The notes under the pieces: model-generated
What the model saw: the letters and a program-made list of their open reading frames with translations, nothing else
Databases searched by the model: none
What the model was told of the DNA's origin: nothing
Program-made: the position numbers and the translations under genes
Shown: piece after piece, positions 19,469 through 32,002 of the stretch
Layout of the letters: each line of letters begins with the position of its first letter
How positions within the stretch are numbered: the stretch's first letter is position 1
Origin: Endozoicomonas elysicola
Lineage (GTDB): Bacteria; Pseudomonadota; Gammaproteobacteria; Pseudomonadales; Endozoicomonadaceae
Reading direction: 5' to 3'
NCBI RefSeq assembly: GCF_000710775.1
Contig: NZ_JOJP01000001.1
Span: 376,764-440,763, forward strand
Length of the DNA: 64,000 nt

Positions 19469-21567
19469 TGAGCACCATCAATAAAGAAGACTTCCTGATT
19501 GAGCTGGGAACAGAAGAACTGCCACCAAAGGCATTAAAGAGTCTGTCTGAGGCGTTTACCCAGGGAATTATTTCTGGTCTTGAAAAAGCCCAGATCACAT
19601 TTACCGGCTATGAGTCGTTTGCTGCTCCACGCCGTCTGGCTCTACTCATCAAAGGCCTGGATACTGCACAGCCTGATCAGAAGTTTGAGCGCAAAGGACC
19701 TGCAGTCAAAGCGGCATATGATGCCGAAGGTAATCCAAGCAAAGCGGCGCTTGGTTTTGCCCGTTCTAATGGTGTGAATTTTGAAGACCTGGAACAGGAA
19801 GAGACACCTAAAGGCGCATGGCTGGTCTACCGCTCTGTCAAACAGGGTGAAGCAACCAAAGAGTTGCTGCCGGAAATTATTACTCAGTCTCTGAATAATC
19901 TGCCCATTCCAAAGCGTATGCGCTGGGGAGCCAGCCGTACCGAGTTTGTCCGTCCAGTTCACTGGCTGCTGATGCTGCAGGGCAACAGCGTTATTGACTG
20001 TGAAGTCCTTGGCCTGAAAGCTGGCAATACAACCCGTGGTCACCGCTTCCACGCTAATCAGGAAATCACGATCAACACCCCCGCTGATTATGCGCAGATT
20101 CTTCATGAGCAGGGCAAAGTTATTGCTAACTTTGATACCCGTCGTGAAATCATCCGTGAGCAGGTTGAGCAAGTTGCAACCACTATTAACGGTCACTCGG
20201 TGATTGATCCTGATCTTCTGGATGAGGTAACCGCTCTCAACGAATGGCCGGTTGCTCTTTCCGGTCGTTTTGATGATGAATTCCTTTCCGTTCCATCGGA
20301 AGCACTGATCTCTTCCATGAAGGGACATCAGAAATATTTTCACGTGGAAAACAGTGAAGGGAAACTCCTGCCTCACTTTATAACGGTGGCAAATATTGAA
20401 AGCTCCGAGCCTCGCCATGTTGTGGAAGGTAATGAGAAGGTCATTCGTCCACGTCTTGCTGATGCCAAGTTCTTCTATGACACTGACCGCAAGCAGACTC
20501 AGGATGATCGTCGTGAAAAACTGAAGCCTATTGTATTCCAGGCTCAACTGGGCTCAGTGTTCGCTAAAACTGAGCGTATTGCACGACTTTCGTCTTATAT
20601 TTCGCAAACAGAAGGCGGTGATGCAAAGTTGGCTGAGCGTGCAGGTCAACTGTGCAAGTCCGATCTGGTTTCTGAGATGGTTCTGGAGTTTCCAGAGCTT
20701 CAAGGGATTATGGGTCAATACTATGCCGACAACGATGGTGAAAGCCCTGAGGTCAGCAAGACACTGTATGAACAATACATGCCTCGCTTTGCTGGTGATC
20801 AGCTGCCTTCCACGCTGATTGGCTGCGCTGTTGCTATTGCTGATAAAGTGGACACTATTACTGGTATTTTTGGTATCAACCAGCTGCCTACTGGCAGTAA
20901 AGATCCTTTCGCACTTCGTCGTGCCAGTATTGGCGTACTTCGAATCATTGTTGAGAAAAAACTCAACCTTGATCTGGAAGCACTGATTGATCAAGCAATT
21001 CAGGGCTACCAGAAGCAAGGCGTTTCTCTGCCAGCGCTGGACAACCTTAATACGACAGTAGTCAATTATATGCTGGAGCGCTTTGACGCCGCTTACCAGG
21101 AAGAAGGAATTGCTATTGAGATCATCAACTCCGTTAAGGCACTACGCCCTACCCGACCACTGGACTTTGATCTTCGCATAAAGGCAGTTACCCGCTTTAA
21201 TGCCATGGATGAAGCTGATGCACTGGCTTCTGCTAACAAGCGTGTTTCCAACATTCTTGCTAAAGCCGGAGATATTGTTATTCCAGATACACTTGATGAG
21301 ACGCTACTGACTGAAGCCGCAGAAATTGAGCTGGCAAAAGTTGTCTTTAATAAGAAGCAGGAAATCGCACCAGCACTTTCAGAGGGCCGCTATGCACTCG
21401 CTATGGAAAGTCTGGCAGCACTGAAAGAACCGGTAGATATGTTCTTTGACCAGGTTCTTGTTAACGCAGAAGAAGAAGCTATTCGTTTGAACCGTTATGC
21501 ACTGCTTAAACAGCTGCGTAGCCTGTTCCTCCATGTGGCCGATATCTCTTTGTTACAGAAATCCTGA
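19468..21567 (+). CDS. glyS: Glycyl-tRNA synthetase beta subunit
   Basis: This 699-residue beta subunit binds and positions tRNA(Gly). It starts LIELGTEELPPKAL, the family signature, with a middle HD-like region around DLVSEMVLEFPELQG and a C-terminal anticodon-binding domain. It begins on the last base of the glyQ stop codon and is followed after about 13 bases by a strong terminator, so glyQS is a closed two-gene operon. A 301-residue antisense frame lies inside it; nothing supports that frame as a gene. Confidence 0.98.
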   Translation: MSTINKEDFLIELGTEELPPKALKSLSEAFTQGIISGLEKAQITFTGYESFAAPRRLALLIKGLDTAQPDQKFERKGPAVKAAYDAEGNPSKAALGFARSNGVNFEDLEQEETPKGAWLVYRSVKQGEATKELLPEIITQSLNNLPIPKRMRWGASRTEFVRPVHWLLMLQGNSVIDCEVLGLKAGNTTRGHRFHANQEITINTPADYAQILHEQGKVIANFDTRREIIREQVEQVATTINGHSVIDPDLLDEVTALNEWPVALSGRFDDEFLSVPSEALISSMKGHQKYFHVENSEGKLLPHFITVANIESSEPRHVVEGNEKVIRPRLADAKFFYDTDRKQTQDDRREKLKPIVFQAQLGSVFAKTERIARLSSYISQTEGGDAKLAERAGQLCKSDLVSEMVLEFPELQGIMGQYYADNDGESPEVSKTLYEQYMPRFAGDQLPSTLIGCAVAIADKVDTITGIFGINQLPTGSKDPFALRRASIGVLRIIVEKKLNLDLEALIDQAIQGYQKQGVSLPALDNLNTTVVNYMLERFDAAYQEEGIAIEIINSVKALRPTRPLDFDLRIKAVTRFNAMDEADALASANKRVSNILAKAGDIVIPDTLDETLLTEAAEIELAKVVFNKKQEIAPALSEGRYALAMESLAALKEPVDMFFDQVLVNAEEEAIRLNRYALLKQLRSLFLHVADISLLQKS

Positions 21568-21580
21568 GAATGACCTGTTA

Positions 21581-21607
21581 AAGTGCGGCTTCTGCCGCAC
21601 TTTTTTT
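21581..21607 (+). terminator. Rho-independent terminator of glyQS
   Basis: AAGTGCGGC pairs perfectly with GCCGCACTT across a TTCT loop, and the 3' stem runs directly into a T-run. This is a textbook intrinsic terminator 13 bases after the glyS stop. Confidence 0.92.
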
Positions 21608-21705
21608 ATGTAAAGAATGTCACATACTTTTACTTTCCAGTTATGTGAATTCATTTACATAATACTTGTTATTATCAAGCGTATTTGAGAGCACTATCAA
21701 CCATT

Positions 21706-22272
21706 ATGACTAAGCTGGTTATTCTGGACAGGGATGGAGTCATTAATGAAGACTCGGAACAATATATTAGGTCTGCAGATGAGTGGATTCCTATTGCGGG
21801 AAGTATTGAAGCAATCGTCCGTCTGACCAAGGCAGGTTATAAGGTAGTTATCGCTACGAATCAGTCTGGACTTGCCCGTGGTTATTTCACACTGAAAGAA
21901 CTGGGTGCAATGCATGACAAGCTATCAAACTTGGTTCAACTACAGGGAGGCAGGATTGATGGTATCTATTATTGTCCCCACGGCCCAGATGATAACTGTC
22001 AATGCAGAAAACCAAAGACGGGCTTAATTGATCAAATTTTTATGAAGTTTGATGCTTCTCCAAACCAAACTTGGCTTATCGGCGACTCACTAAGAGATTT
22101 GCAAGCCGGAGCAAGTAGTGGTTGCAACGTTGCTCTGGTTCTGACTGGTAAGGGGGTTAAGACTCAAGCTACACTCACCAATCATCCTGAAGAACTATCT
22201 GGTACCAAGGATGTACCTGTTTATAACAACTTGAACAGTTTTGTAGAAAAACTACTCTCAGAGGGATTTTGA
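21706..22272 (+). CDS. gmhB: D-glycero-beta-D-manno-heptose-1,7-bisphosphate 7-phosphatase
   Basis: This 188-residue HAD-family phosphatase starts at ATG 21706; an upstream in-frame start would add seven residues. DRDG at residues 8-11 supplies the nucleophile Asp8 and general acid Asp10, TNQSG at 51-55 is motif II, and Cys90, His92, Cys98 and Cys100 form the structural zinc site that marks GmhB. It acts in ADP-heptose synthesis for the lipopolysaccharide inner core. The adjacent acyltransferase starts on its stop codon (TGATG). gmhA, an earlier step of the same pathway, converges from the other side. Confidence 0.95.
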   Translation: MTKLVILDRDGVINEDSEQYIRSADEWIPIAGSIEAIVRLTKAGYKVVIATNQSGLARGYFTLKELGAMHDKLSNLVQLQGGRIDGIYYCPHGPDDNCQCRKPKTGLIDQIFMKFDASPNQTWLIGDSLRDLQAGASSGCNVALVLTGKGVKTQATLTNHPEELSGTKDVPVYNNLNSFVEKLLSEGF

Positions 22273-23030
22273 TGTTGTCCGGTGTCGGCTCTTCAATGAT
22301 GTCTATTATATTTCATATCATTTCTATAATAAGAACCACTGTCTTTTATCTTAGCTTTGCACTATGGACAGCCTTGTGGTCTACGGTGATGATCCTTTTC
22401 ATCTACCCATTCCGCTTCAGGCTTCGCCATAGAGTATTTGTAAAAACTTGGGCTATCGTATCGGTTTATCTTTGTCGCTTAATTTGCGGTGTGCGATGGA
22501 ATGTTAAAGGCAGGGAAAATATTCCAGAAACTCCTTGTGTCATCATCAGTAACCACCAGAGTACATGGGAAACATTTTTCCTTCAGACACTGTTAACACC
22601 TCAAACACAAGTTATTAAACAAGAGCTATTAAGAATTCCCTTTTTCGGCTGGGCCTTTAAAAAAATCAAACCAATAGCAATCAGCCGAAAGGATGCCAGA
22701 CAAGCCCTTCAACAGGTAAGAGATCAGGGGAAAGCAGCTCTTGAGCATAATGTCTGGGTGCTTATATTTCCCGAAGGAACCCGAACAAAACCAGGGGAGC
22801 CTGGAAAGTTTTCACGTGGTGGAGCTGGGCTGGCTAAGGCTGCAGAAGTTGATATTTTGCCCATCGCTCACAATGCAGGAAGTTTCTGGCCGAATGATGG
22901 CTGGTTGAAAAAGCCTGGTACTATCCAGATAGAGATTGGGCCAGTGGTTAACACTGAAAAGCTGTCTGTTGCAGAAGCAAATGACGCTGCTCGTAGCTGG
23001 ATTGCCAACTCACTCAGCAAGATGAATTAA
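22272..23030 (+). CDS. PlsC-family 1-acyl-sn-glycerol-3-phosphate acyltransferase
   Basis: This 252-residue membrane-associated acyltransferase has motif I as NHQSTWE at residues 94-100, where the usual Asp is Glu, and motif III FPEGTR at 166-171. One or two N-terminal hydrophobic helices (about residues 11-48) anchor it. The family acylates lysophosphatidic acid; Pseudomonas PA0005, next to gmhB, is the positional counterpart. Its ATG overlaps the gmhB stop and has GAGGGA upstream. Whether it is the main PlsC or a secondary acyltransferase is not decidable here. Confidence 0.88.
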   Translation: MLSGVGSSMMSIIFHIISIIRTTVFYLSFALWTALWSTVMILFIYPFRFRLRHRVFVKTWAIVSVYLCRLICGVRWNVKGRENIPETPCVIISNHQSTWETFFLQTLLTPQTQVIKQELLRIPFFGWAFKKIKPIAISRKDARQALQQVRDQGKAALEHNVWVLIFPEGTRTKPGEPGKFSRGGAGLAKAAEVDILPIAHNAGSFWPNDGWLKKPGTIQIEIGPVVNTEKLSVAEANDAARSWIANSLSKMN

Positions 23031-23045
23031 TTCGTTTCAATAGAT

Positions 23046-23081
23046 AAAAAAGAGGCCGGTTTTGAACCGGCCTCTTTTTTA
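23046..23081. terminator. Bidirectional intrinsic terminator between the acyltransferase gene and gmhA
   Basis: A long perfect stem built on AGAGGCCGGTT and AACCGGCCTCT closes over a TTG loop, flanked by an A-run on the left and a T-run on the right. It can therefore terminate both convergent transcripts. It overlaps the last few bases of gmhA. Confidence 0.92.
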
Positions 23082-23675
23082 TTCCATATATTTTTCAATT
23101 AGCTGAATCATTATATGGATGGCCTTAATATGAACCTCCTGAATACGGTCAGCATAACCAAAGTGCGGCACTCGAATTTCAACATCGGCAGTCCCCGCCA
23201 TTTTGCCGCCATCTTTACCAGAGAGCAGAATAACTTTCATGCCTTTAGCTCTGGCAGACTCGACGGCTTTAATGATATTCCCAGAATTACCACTGGTACT
23301 TATGCCAAGGAGTACATCCCCTTCTCGGCCAACTGCTTCCACATATCTTGAAAATACATACTCATAACCAAAATCATTGGATACACAGGAAATGTGGCTT
23401 GGGTCTGAAATAGCAATGGCTGCATAGCCTGGGCGATTCTCACGAAAGCGCCCGGTCAACTCCTCAGCAAAATGCATAGCATCACAATGAGAACCACCAT
23501 TACCACATGAAAGCACTTTACCGCCTGCTTTAAAACTCTCTGATAAAAGCTGAGCAGCAAGATCAATAGATTCAAGATTGGCCTCATCAACCAGAAACCG
23601 GTTCAGCACTTCAGCCGCTTCTTCCAACTCCTGTCGAATAATTGCTTTAAATTCTGAAGACCTTTCTGTAGACAT
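23079..23675 (-). CDS. gmhA: Sedoheptulose-7-phosphate isomerase GmhA
   Basis: This 198-residue SIS-domain protein starts best at ATG 23675; the open frame extends 19 codons upstream without support. The block [16 protein letters not shown] at 58-73, STSGNSGN at 126-133 and [13 protein letters not shown] near 172 match GmhA closely rather than DiaA. It converts sedoheptulose 7-phosphate to heptose 7-phosphate, the first step of ADP-heptose synthesis for lipopolysaccharide. It lies just downstream of gyrB on the same strand and converges with gmhB. Confidence 0.93.
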   Translation of the reverse strand: MSTERSSEFKAIIRQELEEAAEVLNRFLVDEANLESIDLAAQLLSESFKAGGKVLSCGNGGSHCDAMHFAEELTGRFRENRPGYAAIAISDPSHISCVSNDFGYEYVFSRYVEAVGREGDVLLGISTSGNSGNIIKAVESARAKGMKVILLSGKDGGKMAGTADVEIRVPHFGYADRIQEVHIKAIHIMIQLIEKYME

Positions 23676-23746
23676 GGCAAACACCTGAATAGCAAAAAAG
23701 AAGGCTGAAAAAGTGCCAGAAATATCCAGCACCCTACTTGGATTGA

Positions 23747-27299
<3,553 letters not shown>

Positions 27300-27362
27300 A
27301 TTCTGTTTATTTCCGAGCCTGACGATAAAGCTCGGGGAGGAGCTGGATCCACTCAGGCAAGT

Positions 27363-27397
27363 GGTGGGTATTTAGCTAAACACGCTAAACACCCACC
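27363..27397. other. Strong stem-loop between dnaN and recF
   Basis: GGTGGGTATTTAGC (27363-27376) pairs with GCTAAACACCCACC (27384-27397) over a 7-base loop, with 13 of 14 positions matched. No T-run follows in either direction, so it is not a standard intrinsic terminator. Possible roles are attenuation, RNA stability or processing between dnaN and recF. Confidence 0.6.
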
Positions 27398-27422
27398 AAA
27401 GACTTCATCAGCCGACAGGCTG

Positions 27423-28526
27423 TTACAGCCTCATAGGCATAACAACATACGTGGAGTCACCAGATTCAGACTCCTCCAGAAGCGCACTGCTATTGGGATC
27501 CGAAAGGGTCATTTTGATGGACTCACCGGACAGAACAGAAAGCACATCCAGCAAGTAGCTGACATTAAAGCCAATTTCCATTGAGTCACCATGGTAAGCC
27601 AGATTCAATTCTTCTTCAGCTTCTTCCTGCTCCGGGTTATTGGCAATAACCTTTAACTGACCATCAGAGAGAATCAGACGAATACCACGATACTTCTCAT
27701 TAGAAAGAATGGAAGCACGCTGAAAAGCCTGACGAAGTTCCTGACGATCCCCAACGATGATCTTGGTTCCACCTTTTGGGATAACCCGATCATAGTCAGG
27801 GAACTTACCATCCACCAGTTTAGAGGTGAACATAAAGTCACCGGTTTTAGCTCTGATGTGATTAGCTCCCAGGGTAATATGAACGCTTTCTTCACCCTCT
27901 GTCAGCAGACGCGCCATCTCAAGAATACCTTTGCGCGGTACTATCACTTGGTGTTTTTCCTGCTGATTGATGTCGGCATCAACACTGCACATAGCAAGAC
28001 GATGGCCATCCGTCGCCACTGCGCGAAGACAGTTCTGGCTAACTTCGAGCAGCATTCCATTCAGGTAGTAACGAACATCCTGCTGAGCCATAGCAAAGCC
28101 AGTACGATCAATCAGGCGACGAAGTCTTGACTGGCCGATAGTGAATGATACTGAACCAGCCTCTTCTTCTATGCTGGGGAACTCATTGGCCGGCAGAGTG
28201 GAAAGCGTAAACCGGGATCTACCTGCCTTAAGTTTTACTCTCTGATCATCCTGATGGATTTCAATCATGGTATTTTCTGGCAGAGATTTGCAGATATCCA
28301 TCAGCTTTCTAGCTGGAACGGTAATCTCTCCAGCTTCTGCAACATCCTCAAGGGCAACCCGCCCAACCAGTTCAACTTCAAGGTCAGTACCGGTTAAAGA
28401 GAGTTGATCTCCATCGACTACCATCAACACATTCGACAATACCGGCAGAGTCTGTCTGCGCTCAACCACACCGGCAACCAGCTGAAGTGGCTTAAGCAAT
28501 GCTTCCCGATTAATGGTAAATTTCAT
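27423..28526 (-). CDS. dnaN: DNA polymerase III beta subunit (sliding clamp)
   Basis: This 367-residue clamp monomer has the three repeated clamp domains and the usual start MKFTINREALLKPLQLVAG and end YVVMPMRL. It encircles DNA and tethers polymerase III and other partners. AAAGGAAAG precedes the ATG at 28526. It follows dnaA after 66 bases in the same direction, so it is probably driven in part by the dnaA promoter. No unusual features were found. Confidence 0.99.
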   Translation of the reverse strand: MKFTINREALLKPLQLVAGVVERRQTLPVLSNVLMVVDGDQLSLTGTDLEVELVGRVALEDVAEAGEITVPARKLMDICKSLPENTMIEIHQDDQRVKLKAGRSRFTLSTLPANEFPSIEEEAGSVSFTIGQSRLRRLIDRTGFAMAQQDVRYYLNGMLLEVSQNCLRAVATDGHRLAMCSVDADINQQEKHQVIVPRKGILEMARLLTEGEESVHITLGANHIRAKTGDFMFTSKLVDGKFPDYDRVIPKGGTKIIVGDRQELRQAFQRASILSNEKYRGIRLILSDGQLKVIANNPEQEEAEEELNLAYHGDSMEIGFNVSYLLDVLSVLSGESIKMTLSDPNSSALLEESESGDSTYVVMPMRL

Positions 28527-28592
28527 CGCTTTCCTTTCTCTTGGCTAACTGAAAGACTCTCGCCTTTCTGAAAAATAAGAATAAATAAGGTA

Positions 28593-30212
28593 TTAACTGG
28601 TCAGTGATCTCAGCAGATTTTTGTAATCGCTTTTGATCTCATTATCCACTTCAACCAGCTCTTTCACCTTTCGGCATGCATGAAGTACTGTTGTGTGGTC
28701 ACGTCCACCATAGGCATCACCAATCTCAGGTAAGCTATGGCTGGTCAACTCTTTGGAGAGCGCCATGGCAACCTGACGAGGCCTTGCTACAGAACGACTG
28801 CGACGTTTGGAAAGAATATCCGCCACTTTGATCTTGTAGTACTCAGCTACCGTCCTTTGGATATTATCTATACTGACTTGTTTGTCCTGTAAAGCCAATA
28901 GGTCTTTCAGGGACTCCCGGATCAGATCGATATCAATAGGCCTTCCCATAAAATGAGCACTGGCGATAACTCGCTTTAAAGCACCTTCGAGCTCACGAAC
29001 ATTAGAGCGAATTCTCTGGGCAATAAAGAAGGCAGCTTCATGGGGAAGTTCCACTTTCTGCTGCTCTGCTTTTTTCATCAGAATGGCAACTCGGGTTTCC
29101 AGCTCTGGAGGCTCAACAGCTACGGTTAACCCCCAGCCAAAGCGAGATTTCAAGCGTTCTTCTACACCACTGATCTCTTTCGGGTAGCGATCACAGGTTA
29201 GAATCATCTGCTGCCCACCCTCAAGAAGCGCATTAAAGGTGTGGAAAAACTCTTCCTGAGAACGCTCTTTACCTGCGAAAAACTGAATATCATCAATCAA
29301 CAGCGCATCCACAGATCGGTAGTACTTCTTAAAATCGTTAATGGCGTTTAATTGCAGCGCTTTAACCATATCCGCCACAAAACGCTCAGAGTGCAAATAA
29401 ACGACTCTAGCATTACGATTTTGCTTAACCAGAGAGTTACCAACAGCATGCATCAAGTGGGTTTTACCCAAACCGACACCACCGTATAAAAACAACGGGT
29501 TATAAGATGCTCCTGGATTTTCAGCAACCTGACGAGCTGCAGCCAGAGCAAGCTGATTCGATTTACCTTCAACAAAGGTCTCAAACGTAAAACCATTATT
29601 CAAGGAACTGTGATGCTTGATAGAACCTTCAACTTCAACCTGTCGAGCTGGGGCCACAAGCTCCTCTGATGGCTCATTTATCTGCTCTTTTAAAGGATTT
29701 ACCTTAATTTGAGGCAGGTCTTCAGCAGTCCTTGAAAGCTCTTCATTAATAGAAGACCTATTTACGGCAGTTGATGCTGAAACAAATTCAGGCTCGGGCG
29801 TGTTGTCTTGAGCAATGGGTAAAGCTGAAACCAGCTCATGGGTAACCACAGAGCGCTCAATGCCTGACTGCTTAAGCGGGTTTTCTATAGGCTTCTCAGA
29901 AACGGATACCGTTGCAGCTTGCTGCACTTCTCTAGGTCGGGCGGAGCGCTTACTGAGGGAAGGAGGACGTCGGTTGGATACTGCCAACGCCACTGCTGGT
30001 GATTCACCATCAGACAGCTCATCCAAAATCTCCTCAATTCTTGGCAGAAACTTCTCTTTAACCCAATCAGCAACAAACCGGTTTGGAGCCAGTAAACACA
30101 GATCGTGTTCATCCCCCATCACTTTCAAAGGGCGAATCCAAGTATTGAACTGCTGAGAAGACAGCTCATCCTGCAAGATATCAATGCATTTTTGCCATAG
30201 CGACAGGGGCAC
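28593..30212 (-). CDS. dnaA: Chromosomal replication initiator DnaA
   Basis: The initiator starts best at GTG 30212, where AGGAG lies 7 bases upstream and the protein begins [12 protein letters not shown], aligning with other DnaA starts; this gives 539 residues. Longer GTG starts at 30218 and 30263 are open. Domain I covers about residues 1-85 and a long charged linker (domain II) runs to about 225. Domain III has Walker [10 protein letters not shown] near 242. Domain IV carries the DnaA-box signature [11 protein letters not shown] near 500. It reads away from the origin region, and its likely promoter overlaps a DnaA box. Confidence 0.97.
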   Translation of the reverse strand: MPLSLWQKCIDILQDELSSQQFNTWIRPLKVMGDEHDLCLLAPNRFVADWVKEKFLPRIEEILDELSDGESPAVALAVSNRRPPSLSKRSARPREVQQAATVSVSEKPIENPLKQSGIERSVVTHELVSALPIAQDNTPEPEFVSASTAVNRSSINEELSRTAEDLPQIKVNPLKEQINEPSEELVAPARQVEVEGSIKHHSSLNNGFTFETFVEGKSNQLALAAARQVAENPGASYNPLFLYGGVGLGKTHLMHAVGNSLVKQNRNARVVYLHSERFVADMVKALQLNAINDFKKYYRSVDALLIDDIQFFAGKERSQEEFFHTFNALLEGGQQMILTCDRYPKEISGVEERLKSRFGWGLTVAVEPPELETRVAILMKKAEQQKVELPHEAAFFIAQRIRSNVRELEGALKRVIASAHFMGRPIDIDLIRESLKDLLALQDKQVSIDNIQRTVAEYYKIKVADILSKRRSRSVARPRQVAMALSKELTSHSLPEIGDAYGGRDHTTVLHACRKVKELVEVDNEIKSDYKNLLRSLTS

Positions 30213-30329
30213 AGGCACTCTCCTACTCTCCTGAAATAGATCAGGATCTGATACGGATATCACTGAAGCCGGTCAGACAGCCTGCTGAAGACCTTCAGGT
30301 ACAAATTAAGGATGGATAGATAAGAGGAA

Positions 30330-30358
30330 ATTGTATCCTTTTTGGGAAAAGTTATCCA
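30330..30358 (-). promoter_or_regulatory. dnaA promoter candidate overlapping a DnaA box
   Basis: On the minus strand TGGATA (30353-30358) and TACAAT (30330-30335) are 17 bases apart. The -35 falls within the perfect DnaA box at 30352-30360, the arrangement expected for dnaA autoregulation. The promoter call rests on pattern alone. Confidence 0.5.
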
Positions 30359-30770
30359 CACCTGCCTGCGAAGCAGTAAAAAACCACATAAACATCAATA
30401 TTTATATATTTCAATGAGTTACATGGATAATCCATACAAAACCAAACAAATTATTATCCATAACCTCCTGTGGGTAGATCCGTTTATGAATGGCAATAAA
30501 CCTTATGATCTTCCTGTGGGTAAAATGAATAATAACTACTCTGTGGATAAATCAGTCTTTTATCCACAAGCCATCAAGATCAAAACAACAGCATAAACGC
30601 GTTATTTTTACAGAAAAACACACAGGCAGAAGCGCATGCAATTACTGGACAAAATGCAGTTATCCACAGAAAAGTCGGTCCTTAATAATTACATTAAAAT
30701 CAAACAAACATCACATAAGAGATAACTCTTCTATTTATATATTGATAAGAGCAAAGAATATTATTCGGAC
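30340..30770. other. Primary oriC candidate (dnaA-rpmH intergenic region)
   Basis: Four perfect DnaA boxes lie here: 30352-30360 (+), 30542-30550 (-), 30560-30568 (+) and 30660-30668 (+). Near matches occur at 30454-30462 and 30515-30523. An AT-rich stretch at about 30675-30770 borders the last box and would suit a duplex-unwinding element. The location between dnaA and rpmH is that of the known Pseudomonas origin. The flanking genes diverge from it, as expected of oriC. Confidence 0.85.
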
Positions 30771-30860
30771 CTGAATCCCTTTTTTCACTTATATATGAAG
30801 AGCGAAAGTAAAGTAGTGGTAACAACGGGTGGTAATACGGTGCTTCTTGACAAATGCAAA

Positions 30861-30889
30861 TTGACGCTAACTCTTCAATTACTTAGAAT
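30861..30889 (+). promoter_or_regulatory. rpmH promoter candidate
   Basis: TTGACG at 30861-30866 and TAGAAT at 30884-30889 are separated by 17 bases, a close sigma-70 match. It lies 38 bases upstream of the rpmH start and would drive rpmH-rnpA. Confidence 0.65.
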
Positions 30890-30927
30890 GCCCGTCTTTT
30901 GTAAATCCATTAAAACGAGTAACCACG

Positions 30928-31062
30928 ATGAAAAGAACTTTCCAGCCAAGCAATCTGAAGCGCAAGCGTAACCACGGCTTTCGTGCACGCATGGCTACTA
31001 AAAACGGCCGTGCGGTTATCAACCGTCGCAGAGCTAAGGGACGCAAGCGTCTGTCAGCCTGA
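30928..31062 (+). CDS. rpmH: 50S ribosomal protein L34
   Basis: This 44-residue, very basic protein begins [18 protein letters not shown] and ends in the characteristic arginine- and lysine-rich tail [12 protein letters not shown]. It is a late-assembled component of the large ribosomal subunit. It is the first gene on the right of the origin and lies 14 bases upstream of rnpA, an order conserved in almost all bacteria. A sigma-70 promoter candidate is 38 bases upstream. Confidence 0.99.
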   Translation: MKRTFQPSNLKRKRNHGFRARMATKNGRAVINRRRAKGRKRLSA

Positions 31063-31076
31063 TCAGAGCTATCAGT

Positions 31077-31448
31077 GTGAGCTTATCTTTTAGCCGTGAA
31101 TCACGGCTACGCTCCTCGTCTGATTTCAAACAGGTATTTGATACAACGGATATCAAGGTCTCCAGCAGACAGCTTCTTATACTGGCAAAAGCTAATAGGC
31201 TTGGCCGTGCAAGACTAGGCCTGGTGGTTGCCAAAAAGAATATTCGTACTGCCGTTGGCCGAAACCGGGCCAAACGTCATATCCGGGAAACCTTTCGTTT
31301 GCAAAATGACGAAATAGGTCACCTGGATATTGTTGTTTTGGTCCGTAAAGGTTTCAGTGACCTGAGTGACAGTGAACTGAACCAGCTACTCAACCAGCAG
31401 TGGCACAGGTTGAAACGAAGACTGCGAGAATGGAAAGCTTCGGCATAA
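31077..31448 (+). CDS. rnpA: Ribonuclease P protein component
   Basis: This 123-residue basic protein is the protein subunit of RNase P, which trims the 5' leader from tRNA precursors. The RNR motif region GRNRAKRHIRE at residues 61-71 is the RNA-binding signature. The start is GTG at 31077, 14 bases after rpmH. Unlike in many relatives, where yidD overlaps or abuts rnpA, a 227-base gap follows, containing a possible 47-codon frame. Confidence 0.97.
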   Translation: MSLSFSRESRLRSSSDFKQVFDTTDIKVSSRQLLILAKANRLGRARLGLVVAKKNIRTAVGRNRAKRHIRETFRLQNDEIGHLDIVVLVRKGFSDLSDSELNQLLNQQWHRLKRRLREWKASA

Positions 31449-31477
31449 CTGTTAGGCAGGCTTGATATACAACCTGA

Positions 31478-31621
31478 ATGAAAATGCCAGAGCACTGTAA
31501 CAGGAAGTCCTGCGTGGTTTTTCCTGTTCGGCTCGACCAGGCTCAGAAAGCTTCCGTTATTAACAGACTCTTTGAGCAACTATTACTGGCTAAGGGCTTT
31601 TGCCCATTGAGGGCTATTTAA
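31478..31621 (+). CDS. Possible small ORF in the rnpA-yidD gap
   Basis: A 47-codon frame starts ATG at 31478 and ends in TAA. It encodes MKMPEHCNRKSCVVFPVRLD and continues to end CPLRAI. No good Shine-Dalgarno sequence is seen and no family is recognised. It may be chance, or a remnant in a gap that is unusually long for this gene order. Confidence 0.2.
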   Translation: MKMPEHCNRKSCVVFPVRLDQAQKASVINRLFEQLLLAKGFCPLRAI

Positions 31622-31675
31622 TAAGCACAGGGCTTTAAAAAGCCTGGATGGCTCCGACGATATGAAGGCATTGAT

Positions 31676-32002
31676 ATGGCCAGATTAGCAAGTATCCCCC
31701 GAGATTTTATGATCGGGTTGATCAAGATATATCGCTATGCGCTGAGTCCTCTAATGCCCAGCCGGTGCCGCTTTTACCCCTCTTGCTCTGCCTATGGCCT
31801 GGAAGCCTTAAATCGTCATGGTTTTCTGACTGGTAGCAAGCTTACCTTGCTCCGACTACTGAGGTGCCACCCTTGGCATCCAGGAGGATTTGACCCGGTA
31901 CCGGAAAAAGATTCTGGTAATCATCGGACACAATCAGACAATCATATTCATTCACCTGAATGTGTGGCCCGGAACTCATGGATTTCCAAAGAACACTCCT
32001 GA
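31676..32002 (+). CDS. yidD: Membrane protein insertion efficiency factor YidD
   Basis: This 108-residue protein has the YidD core: IKIYRYALSPLMPSRCRFYPSCSAYGLEAL (given here by its ends, residues 17-46), with its conserved cysteines, and HPWHPGGFDPVP near 70. YidD assists YidC in membrane protein insertion. The C-terminal 25-30 residues beyond the core are not conserved. The last 25 bases overlap the yidC start, which suggests translational coupling. Confidence 0.95.
   Translation: MARLASIPRDFMIGLIKIYRYALSPLMPSRCRFYPSCSAYGLEALNRHGFLTGSKLTLLRLLRCHPWHPGGFDPVPEKDSGNHRTQSDNHIHSPECVARNSWISKEHS

Noticed and set aside
20336-20351. parS-like palindrome around CACGTG in glyS
   Set aside because: Four of the 16 positions differ from the consensus, and the sequence simply encodes a conserved GlyS segment.
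19642-20547. 301-codon open frame antisense to glyS
   Set aside because: No family resemblance and no ribosome-binding site; glyS is a firm gene on the other strand.
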